Shown here piece after piece: positions 56,179-64,000 of a stretch of DNA of 64,000 nucleotides (the stretch's first letter is position 1; each line of letters starts with the position of its first letter). The notes under the pieces were generated by a model that worked only from the letters and a program-made list of their open reading frames with translations, did no database searches and was not told where the DNA came from. The stretch covers positions 34,412,501 to 34,476,500 of the forward strand of contig JAKSXM010000007.1 in the NCBI GenBank assembly GCA_022575985.1. Reading direction: 5' to 3'. This DNA comes from Anagrus nilaparvatae. Its lineage: Eukaryota; Arthropoda; Insecta; Hymenoptera; Mymaridae. The position numbers and the translations under genes were made by a program.

Positions 56179-59100
56179 TCATCTATTATTTATTACAATA
56201 GTTTTAGGTTGATATTGTGGAACGACGGTCTGTTTTCTTGGTCTGCCTCTAGGCCTAGCCTGTGTTGTGGTATTGGGTTTCTGAGTAGAAGTTGATGGTA
56301 CAGGCTCAGGCCGTACTGTAGGCTGTACAGTTGATTGAGGAGGTTGTTGATCTAAGGTTTGTTTAGCTGGTCGTAGCTGTTGGTGTATTAAATATTCTAA
56401 AAATTCTCGTTCAAGGTAAGCTGGCTTGAGACGGTTGGTAGTTACTCTGGTAGGTATTCCTTGTTTATTTATTTCAAAAACCTTATCTGAAAGACGTGAC
56501 AGGATTTTATATGGCCCTTCATATGGTTTTTCCAGTGACAAGGTATTTTCACATTCTTAAAATACGTGTGAGCTTTCATCTAGTGATTTGTAGTAAAATG
56601 GTTTTATCTTATCATGGTGTGCTGTTGGAACTGGTTTTAGTTCTCTCATATGTTCCCTGTAATATTCTAAGAATGGCTGTCGATCTTGAGTAAAATCACC
56701 CATATGAAAAAATTCGCCGGGAATTCTTAAAGGAACGCCGAATAAGTATTCAGCTGGAGAAGCATCTAAGTCGAGTCGAATACATGTCCTGAGGCCAAGA
56801 AGTACTGTAGGCAAGGTATCTGCCCATCCAAATCTTGAACCATGGCACATAATAGCTGCTTTAAGTGACCTATTCCAGCGCTCAACCAGTCCGTTTGAGG
56901 CTGTTGTGCGCATTTTCTGGGTGCCAGAAAATTGGAATAAGGCTTTAAATAGCTGGGCTTCGAATTGTGAACCTTGGTCCGTGGTTATAATTTTAGGAGA
57001 ACCATACCTGCATATCCATCCTGAGTAGAGGACTTTAGCTACTGTTTCTGCAGATATATCTCGCATAAGAAAAGCCTCAGGCCACCTAGAGAAACGATCT
57101 ACGATTGTTAGACAATAATTAAATCCATTTGAGACCGGTAATGGTCCAATTATGTCTACGTGGATATGATGAAAACGACCATCTGGTGGTGCTATGACGT
57201 CAGGTTTGGTAGAAACGCGTCTGGAGATCTTAGCTTGTTGGCAGTTGATACAGGTACGTGCCCAGTGAGTAATGTCTTTTTTCATAGAAGGCCAAAAATA
57301 TCTTTTTGTTATTAGCTTAATAGTTGCTCTGCCGCTTGGGTGAGATAAACCATGAAATCTATTGAATATTTGGCGACGTAGTTGAGATGGAACATAAGGT
57401 CGGAGACTATTAGTTGAAGTTTCTAAGTAAACAAGAACTTGCTCTGGACCCCAAGTCATCTTATTTAGGCTGTAAGATTTTGAAGCTGTTTTAATGATTT
57501 CTGCTAGTTCAGAATCGTTTTCTTGAAGTTTAGCTAATTCTGTAAGTTCAAAATCTCTAGGCATTTGAATTTCGTCAATTCTTGAAAGTGTGTCTGCTAC
57601 TATGTTATCAGCGCCTGATACATGTATTATTTTTGTAGTAAATTCTGAAATATAACCTAGTTGTCTTGCTTGCCTATGTGAAGCTTTGTTTGAACGTTGA
57701 TTAAATGCATAAATTAAAGGTTTATGGTCGGTCAGAACTTCAAATTCACAACATTCTAAGAAATCTTGAAAGTGTTTGATACTGCTATAAATAGCTGTGA
57801 GTTCTCGATCATAAGTGCTGTATTTACGTTGTATTTTTGTGAATTTTTTTGAGAAGAATGCTAACGGTAACCAAGGACCGTTGTTAATTTTTTGTTCGAC
57901 GACAGCTCCTATTGCTGTATCTGAAGCATCTGTAGCGAGGCGTAGCTTGCCATTTTCTGTAGGATGTACTAAGAGAGTTGCTCCAGCAAGATCCTGTTTA
58001 CATTTCTCAAAAGCTGCCTCGGCTTCGGATGTCCACTTAATCGGAGTTTTGTCGTTTTTCTTGCTATTTACGAGGTATGCATTAAGAGGGGCTTGAACCT
58101 CTGCTGCATTTGGCATGTTGCGTCTGTAGTAATTTATCATTCCCAAGAAACGGCGTAATTGCTGAACGTTTTCTGGTTTGGGGAATTCTTGAACTGCTTG
58201 GACCTTATCTGGAAGAGGTGCAATGCCTTTCTCTGAAATTAATTGGCCCAAATATTTTACCTCACTTGCAGCAAAAGTGCATTTTTCTATATTAATAGTG
58301 AGGCCGTAATTACTAAGACGTTGCAAAACTGTACGTAAATGTTTTTGATGCTCTTCAGGGGTTGAAGAAGCTATGAGCATGTCATCAATGTAACATGTGA
58401 CAAATGGTAAACCTTTGAGTACCTCGTCAACAAATCGTTGAAAGGTTTGGGCTGCTCCTCGTAAGCCATACTGCATGACTAGGCATTCGTATGAGCCCAG
58501 TGGAGTTGTGATAGCAGTTTTTGAGATATCCTCTTCAACCACCGGAATTTGTTGGTATGCCCTTTCGAGGTCCAAAGTTGTAAATATCTTTTTTCCGTTT
58601 AAAATATTGGAAAAATCATGGCAATGAGGTATTGAAAAACGATCTGGCGTTGTAATTGAATTTAATCGACGGTAGTCTCCACACATGCGCCATTTATTGT
58701 GTTTTTTGGGAGCCATATGGATTGGGTTTGCCCAAGGACTATTGGACCTTCGGATCCAGCCCTTTTTTAATAAATAATCGAGTTCGTCTTGGAGAACTAT
58801 AAATTTTTGAGGAGATAGCCTCCGTGGGCGTTCTGCTACTGGTGGACCGTTTGTTGGTATATAATGACGTACTTTAGTACCAGTTTTTACTAGTGGAGGA
58901 ACTACGCCCGTTACTTCTGGGAAGTCTGCTAAGACTCATGGAATGACAGGTGATTTTTCTATCATACGTAATTCTAAAAGTGATCGCCTGTCTGTGAATC
59001 CCAGCGCGTAGCGTCTGGAATATTTATCTATGAGGCATTGGCCATGCATATCTACTAAAATCTTCTTTGCACATAAGAAGTCTGCGCCAATGATTGCATT

Positions 59101-59526
59101 AGGTATATCTGCTACACAAAAATCCCATGTGATTATACGTCCAAGACCGAAGTCAAGTTTTAACTTTCTTGTTCCAAATGTAGGAATTATTGATCCATTG
59201 GCTGCAACCAGTTCCAGTTTTCCTGGAATGCGGCTTGAGGCATGAGTCATTGGTAGTATAGACAGCTGTGCTCCAGTATCAACAAGATAGTCCATACCTG
59301 AAATTTTATCTTTTATTAGTAAGCGGTTTTTGATATTATGACCATTTTGCCCCGCCCAGCAGCAAAATGGTAATTTTAGTTTTCCAGTATTCCAGGAACA
59401 GGGAGGCTTGCTTACGAGCCTCTGCTCTATATTTGTTGTGAGCAAAGCAATAAGATTTGTTGTAATTTGAAAGGTATTCCCTTTTAACATTTGACCTTGC
59501 TCTGGAACGGCTGTGATTTCCATCAC
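56179..59526 (-). pseudogene. pol: Gypsy pol: protease, reverse transcriptase, RNase H, integrase
   Basis: The aspartic protease motif DTGAQ lies at about 59280. The reverse transcriptase runs from about 58850, with [25 protein letters not shown] and the catalytic YIDD (58381-58392). RNase H has [11 protein letters not shown] (about 57930) and the AFFSKK segment. The integrase zinc finger (H..HxxxH-like with CINCQQAK, about 57355-57240) is followed by the catalytic core, with acidic residues at about 57156 (HVDIIGP), 56979 (TTDQGSQF) and 56883 (GLVERWNRS). Only 31 residues separate the last two, against the usual 35, so a short in-frame deletion is likely. The C-terminus (YEGPYKILSR...RLKPAYLE) follows. 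One frame is broken by a TGA (58936-58938) and a TAA (56557-56559). The polymerase and integrase could not be made whole. Confidence 0.95.
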
Positions 59527-60205
59527 TTGGTGGTGCCATTAGCTTGTTTATTTTGTCGGATAATTGTGTTATCTCTGCGCGCAGCTCATTTTTTAACTCT
59601 TGAAAATCTTTTTGAGTAACGCTGTTTGAATTTTCGTTTTTATTTTTAGGCTGAACAGCATTTATTGCGTAGGCAGGTGTGATATTCTCCATTATTTGGT
59701 CTGCTAGTAGAGCCAAGTTTTCTAAATTTTCTGATTTGCATGTGGATAACATTGCTCTAACATTTCCTGGTAATTGTTCCAGAAATAATGATTTTAAAAT
59801 TGTTTGATTTACCTTGACTGGAGCTATATTCTTTATTTTTACCAAAAACTGAGATGGTTTTTGGTCGCTGAGGGACTGGCCCTTAAATAAATCCCTAATT
59901 CTCGCGTCATCTGATTTAGAGAGGCTTTGTATTACTCTCTCTTTTAATGTATCATATTTGTTTTTTTGTCCTGCCGGCAGTTTTTCATCATGCATGGCAG
60001 AAATATATGGCTTCACTTCTGATGGGGCAAGGGCAGTTAAATACATAAATTTTTTGTCGTCATTTGTAATATTATAAAGCGAAAACAATGCTTACACTTT
60101 TACGAACCATGATTTTGGGTCTTCTGGTAAAAAATCAGGTAATTTACCTAATTTATTAGATACTGCATCTAATTGTAACTTATTTACGACTTCGTCATTT
60201 GCCAT
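59336..60205 (-). pseudogene. gag: Gypsy gag (capsid/nucleocapsid-like), interrupted
   Basis: The ATG at 60203-60205 opens MANDEVVNKLQLDAVSNKLG with a LPDFLPEDPKSWF segment. A TAA at 60092-60094 stops it at codon 38. The same frame then runs open to 59336, with the capsid-like YLTALAPSEVKPYISA, QFLVKIKNIAP and LFLEQLPGNVRAMLS, an ITQLSDKINKLMAPP coiled segment, an arginine/serine-rich stretch and a C..H nucleocapsid-type finger start (SYCFAHNKYRAEAR). Pol lies in the +1 phase relative to gag and overlaps its 3' end. The finger's remaining cysteines fall in the pol phase, so the phase change is more likely a small deletion near 59415 than programmed frameshifting. The copy is inactive. Confidence 0.88.
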
Positions 60206-60578
60206 TTTTATTTTTTATATTTTTTTGAGTATATCTTATTTATTAGAGATTTATATCTTACTTGTTATATATAAGAAAGTTTGAAGTTAAAAAAGAAATG
60301 TAAGTTGAGATACTTGTTTTTTTGACGAAAGCCTGGAAATTTCTTAAGGTATTACTCAGCTTCAACTGCGTTGTTTTTTCTTCTTTTTATGTGTGCAAAT
60401 ATTATTATTTTGATGAAAATTTATTGTTTTTTGGTATAATATTTTAGTTTATTTGCACTTGTGTTTTTTATTAATAATTTCACAAAATTATTTTAAATTT
60501 TTACCACTTTTTGTTTTTTATAGTTAATGTTTTTTATGTGATTACACGTTTTTATATAATTTTTATTAATTGAATTTT

Positions 60579-60598
60579 CGATCACGTCGGGGTAACCA
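60579..60598 (-). other. Primer-binding site of the gypsy element
   Basis: Reading -, TGGTTACCCCGACGTGATCG begins one base inside the right (5') LTR. The complement ends in CCA and contains a TTCGATC T-loop-like segment, as a tRNA 3' end does. The donor tRNA is not named with confidence. Confidence 0.75.
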
Positions 60599-60599
60599 A

Positions 60600-60857
60600 T
60601 GTGAGAATTAGGGTTAAATAATTCACCACTAACATAAAATATAATGATTATTTATTGATATTGATCGAATGATATATTTCTAATAAGTACTATGATTTAC
60701 GTGTATATTGTAATATTTCTAATAAGTACTATGATTTACGTGTATATTGTATCGTGGTAACGTGTAGACTGCAAAACCGGCGTTTCTCAGCCGTGAATGT
60801 CTGTATGTATATGTGTGTATACTTAAGGTAGGGTATGTGTGAAAGTGAATCCCCACA
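60600..60857 (-). repeat. 5' LTR of the gypsy element (258 bp, with 39-bp duplication)
   Basis: TGTGAGAATTAGGG...CCCCACA. The segment ATATTTCTAATAAGTACTAT, then GATTTACGTGTATATTGTA, occurs twice in tandem (about 60673-60750) but once in the left LTR, explaining the 39-bp length difference. Confidence 0.95.
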
Positions 60858-60861
60858 GGAT

Positions 60862-62427
60862 GCATAACTGCAGGCATTTAAAAATGATAAATGAATTTAT
60901 AATGTTTATATTAAAATGGTAATAAAATTATTTGAACAGAATTTTTAAATAATTTTTTTAAATTTAAATTTTAAGGGTAGTTAAGAGTTTTTTAATAGTT
61001 CAATGGGGGTGAATTAATAAAATATTTATGTTTAGAATTTCAAGGGTTTCTGTATGATTTCTTATATTCAAAATAAAATACCTAATTAAAAAAATTAGAT
61101 GAATTTGGAATTCGTTTTGAGTTTTAAGGGTTGTTTTGTGTCAGGGAAGGATAGCATTATACTGAAAAATTATTTACATTATTTTGCAATATTAGAGTAA
61201 GTTTTAGGTCAAAATAATGTTTAAATTTAAGCTCTACCGTAATTTAAAAAATTCTAAATTTAAGGGTAGTTTTAGGGTCGATGTAGGATAGAAAGGGATA
61301 GGTATATATATATATATATATATATATAAATTAATTATAAATTATCACTGTAAATTTTCAATTATATAATATAATTTTTTGAATATAAGTTGTTTATTTT
61401 TAGTATTTTCAAATTTTATATTACTTTTAAGTGTTAAGAAGGGTTATTTTGACCTACAAAAAGGCCAATTAAGTACTGAAAACTAAAAAAAAAAAATATT
61501 TTAACAATTTCCTAAAGTTATACAATATAAATTTTATGTAATATTTAAAAAAAAACAAATTTTGTAAGCCTTTTAACTTTAAGGGTAGTTTTTGGAGAAT
61601 TAGGGGTAGATTAGGGGTAATTTTTTTTTTAAACATAATTTCTTTGTTTTCCAATCATATTTAAGCATATAAATAATTTTTCAAGGCCTAAAAAATTTTT
61701 TTCGATATATTATAATTTTGATACAAACTTTTTTTTTTAGGGGTTGGTTTTTCTAAAAAAAGGGGTGAAAATCATGTGGAAAAAAATTTTCTTGTCGTTA
61801 TTTTCGTCAAATAAGGTCTTTAGATGTAAAGCAAGCCAACCCGCATTAAAATTGGATGGAAACTCGATTAAAGCAAAGGTTATTTCCGTTTTTTTTTCTA
61901 GATCACTGTGCGCCAGGAAGGTGTAGATGTGTGTATACATGAAATTGTCGCGCTAGGAATATACTATATATTTTAGAAACATAGAGTGACGATTTTTTCA
62001 GATTTACGTACAGCGGGATTTTTCAAAAACTAAGAAAATCACATTTTTTTAGTGTTTGCTTGAAAATACATGTTCTTTTTTAAACATAATTTAAAAATTT
62101 TTAATCATGTTTCAAGCCAATTTTAAGTGTTTGCTTGCTTAAGTTTTTTTTTGAAAAGTTTATTTTTGTATTTTAAGTCATTTAAAAGTCATTTTCAAGC
62201 CATTTTTAAGTCTTAAAAAAAAAACAATTTAAAAAGGAAATATTTTTAAATGAATTTTAAATATTTTAAGGCCTTGTTAAAAAATTTTCAATTAATAGAA
62301 AGTTATACAGATTTGCAGTTTTGTAAAAAATATAAATTTATAAATAAACTTAAATAAAATAATTTATAAGGCAAATACGGATATTCGGGTTAAGTGCTCT
62401 CTATTTTATTTCAACTAATCGTTTTAG
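60862..62427. other. AT-rich stretch, probably intron of the gene ending at 63579
   Basis: Degenerate TTTAAGGGTAGTTTTAGGG-like phrases recur at about 60970, 61130, 61260, 61435, 61580 and 61735. A (TA)n run lies at 61303-61327. The two overlapping ~60-codon frames at 61737-61940 are on opposite strands and unremarkable. Confidence 0.45.
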
Positions 62428-62707
62428 AAAAGTTTCAGATAGGTTACAACAAGGTTCAAATAGGCAACCTGAAAGAATGCAGCAAGTACCAGTAAAAACT
62501 ATGTCGTTACCAGAACTCCAAATAGATACAGAAGAAATCCATAACTATCGTGAGGAGACACCAATAATTCGTGAAATTGTAATGGTTCCGAGAGAGCCCG
62601 ATCGAACAAGTCGGGAGTATTGCCACCTGAATTCCTGCGGGCCTCCTTCGAATTGCCACCTACCGGCCTGCCTCGAAATGTCACGCGGGCCTCCGGTGCC
62701 CCGCTAG
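62428..62707 (+). CDS. Terminal exon of an unidentified gene, disrupted by a transposon
   Basis: After the acceptor TCGTTTTAG the frame (first base completing a split codon) reads KVSDRLQQGSNRQPERMQQV and PVKTMSLPELQIDTEEIHNY. It continues to IIREIVMVPREPDR at 62604. The composition is polar, charged and balanced, like a cytoplasmic or disordered tail and unlike the nearby repeats. At 62605 it runs into the inserted element, which adds about 33 foreign residues (TSREYCHLNSCGPPSNCHLP...) and a TAG at 62705-62707. The product family is not recognised. Upstream exons were not identified in the window. A probable polyadenylation signal AATAAA lies at 63654 and another near 63868. Confidence 0.6.
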
Positions 62708-63479
62708 TGGCTTGCCGCCTTAATACAACTGCGCATGCGTTTTTTTATATTAAAAATTATACACACATATGTAATTGTTTGTTTTCTTATTGCAGTTTTT
62801 AAAATTTTTTCTTGTGTCCATATTATTATTTTTTGCAGAATATGTCTTTTGTTAATTTACCTAACATATCAAAATTTTATGCTGTAAAAATCATTAATGA
62901 TGATGAGTTTTTTAAAAATAATTTAGTTATATGTCCAGTTGAGTGGTTTAAAAAAGTAAATGTGGTTTAAGGTGGTTGAGTTGAATGGAGTGAATTGAAT
63001 TGAGTTAAATGTGGTTGAGTGGTTTAAAAAGAAACCAGAGTTCTGCTTAGCTTTCCAAATCCACCTTTTAAAACTCAAGATGATATTGATTTTTATAAAA
63101 ATATGGCCAAATCAAGAGTAAACATTATTCCTTCATCTTGAGGTGAATACCCCTTTGAAGTTAGAAAACCGTTTGAAATATTTGAGGCTACAAATATTTT
63201 TATAAATTCCGTTCCAATAGAAACAACTGACGTATTGTTGTCTTATTTTATTTTTTTCTTTTTGTTCTTTAAAAAAATCTTCCATTTTAAGTATAATAAT
63301 AAATTTTTTAACAGCAGAAAAATACTCTTTTCCTTTTAATTTTGCGCATGCGTTTTTAAGTTATGGTGGCAAACCGTACTAGGGCCGCTGGAGGCCCGCG
63401 TGACATTTCCGCCAGAGGGCCTCTGGTGGCGAGGTGGCAATCCGCCTGCTGCCCTCCGGCAGCCCGCTCCTATCGGTTT
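62605..63479. mobile_element. 875-bp TIR element inserted in a coding exon
   Basis: The left end (AACAAGTCGGGAGTATTGCC...) and the right end, inverted (AAACCGATAGGAGC...ATTGCCACC), share blocks in order: ATTGCCACCT, AAATGTCACGCGGGCCTCC and GCGCATGCG. The ends are strikingly GC-rich (GGCCTCC, GCCGCTGG) around an AT-rich centre. CGATCG lies at both junctions (62599-62604 and 63480-63485) and is the likely 6-bp target duplication. Inside, after a TTTTTTGCAG acceptor-like site, a 42-codon frame opens (62842-62970, MSFVNLPNISKFYAVKIIND). A related but stop-containing frame follows to about 63250 (DDIDFYKNMAKSR, GEYPFEVRKPFEIFEA). No transposase is visible, so it is non-autonomous. The superfamily is not assigned. 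Confidence 0.75.
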
Positions 63480-63579
63480 CGATCGGGAGCGAATGATACA
63501 ATATTATCCTGCTGGAAAATTAACCTTACCTAGTACTAGCAGAGATTTACAAGAGATGGATTGGTATATACCTTAATGA
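63480..63579 (+). pseudogene. Separated C-terminal segment of the same exon
   Basis: Downstream of the insertion, the frame DRERMIQYYPAGKLTLPSTS, then RDLQEMDWYIP, ends with TAA at 63577-63579. Removing the element and one CGATCG copy would join this frame in phase to the sequence ending at 62604, which is strong evidence that both parts belonged to one exon. As it stands, translation ends inside the element. Confidence 0.65.
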
Positions 63580-64000
63580 AGCAATTTTTTTAAATTAATA
63601 TATGTAAAAAAAAAACAAAAAAAAAAAAAAAGAAACAAAAAAATATGTAGTAGAATAAAATAAATTATATTAAGAATTTTAGATTAATAATTATAATTTT
63701 CGTATGTTTTGAAAATAGTATAAGTATAATAATTATAGTAAAAATGAATTTTTTAGTATAAAGTAATTTTATTCACTATAATAATTTTAGAATTAGATAA
63801 CAAAAAAAATATATATGTAAAAGTAGTACTTACTTTTAAATTTGGACTAAATTGTTTAAAAATAATAAATAAAGATGTTAAGCAAAAAGTTTTATAAAGA
63901 CAGATCTATATATTTGCAATCAATTAAAAAAAAAATGTATATATATGATGTATAATATAATGTAAATGAGATCTCTGGGAAAAAGGACAAAAAAAATTTT
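63580..64000. other. AT-rich 3' flank / untranslated region
   Basis: Poly-A-rich (63607-63642) with AATAAA words at 63654 and about 63868. No coding sequence seen. Confidence 0.5.

Larger units (their letters stand above)
52010..60857 (-). mobile_element. Ty3/gypsy LTR retrotransposon (defective, with nested insertion)
   Basis: Two LTRs bound it: TGTGRGAATTAGGG...CCCCACA at 52010-52228 and 60600-60857. An identical 4-bp duplication GGAT lies outside each (52006-52009 and 60858-60861). Gag and pol read on the - strand, with the primer-binding site next to the right LTR and a polypurine tract next to the left one. Coding order gag, protease, reverse transcriptase, RNase H, integrase is that of Ty3/gypsy elements. 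Stops in gag and pol show this copy cannot replicate. A second LTR element (52530-56115) interrupts the 3' non-coding part, so 5.3 kb belongs to the element itself. Confidence 0.95.

Noticed and set aside
56179..56541. Separate small gene downstream of pol
   Set aside because: It is in the same frame as pol immediately after a TAA and reads as the integrase C-terminus, so it was included in the pol pseudogene.
57815..58295. Open frames on + across pol
   Set aside because: They are antisense to a clearly coding reverse transcriptase region.
59336..59526. Programmed gag-pol frameshift
   Set aside because: No slippery heptamer was evident at the overlap, and the cysteine pattern switches phase abruptly, so a small deletion in this dead copy is more likely.

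Overview
The window is very AT-rich eukaryotic nuclear DNA with spliced genes (GT/AG junctions) and insect-type transposons. Gene density is very low. The sequence suggests an arthropod, most likely an insect. A hymenopteran such as a parasitoid wasp would fit the base composition and repeat style, but that is inference. Nothing bacterial, organellar or CRISPR-like was seen.

Host genes are few. The clearest is the 3' end of the chromatin-remodelling ATPase gene Ino80 on + (exons 22631-22954 and 23035-23583). A terminal exon of an unidentified gene on + starts at 62428 and is split at 62605-63479 by a short transposon. Excising the element plus one target copy would leave the reading frame open to a stop at 63579. 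A possible 5' gene end lies on the - strand at 16595-17385, with a TATA-like box and an ATGA|GTAAGTG first-exon end. An unrecognised terminal-exon-like reading frame lies at 22255-22441, and an unusually GC-rich, promoter-like block at 31297-31700.

Most of the window is mobile DNA. A Ty3/gypsy LTR retrotransposon (52010-60857, - strand) has 4-bp target duplications, three in-frame stops and a gag/pol frame break. A second, non-coding LTR element (52530-56115) is nested in it with 5-bp duplications. Other relics are a Helitron Rep/helicase fragment (1555-2490, -), a Mutator-like element with an exact 9-bp duplication (14553-15619) and a Ginger-like TIR transposon (24546-28386) with a smaller TA-flanked element inside it. 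There are also TTAA- and TA-flanked MITEs.

The most striking structural feature is a series of very long palindromes: 7121-8165, 17582-19772, 28735-30600, 33700-38060 (itself nested), 38737-39979 and 42100-48845. The arms of the last are tandem ~137-bp repeats, each carrying a CCAAGATGGCGGAC motif that resembles the YY1/Pho binding consensus. Several satellite-like repeats recur in different places: a ~160-bp family at about 7.2-8.1, 23.9, 37.1 and 44.9-46.1 kb; a ~135-bp family at 0.2 and 4.0 kb; a ~118-bp family at 32.9 and 41.6 kb; and a composite (CA)n-bearing family at 0.7, 14.3-16.4 and 50.0-51.6 kb. The window reads as repeat-on-repeat layering around sparse exons, with no multi-gene pathway.
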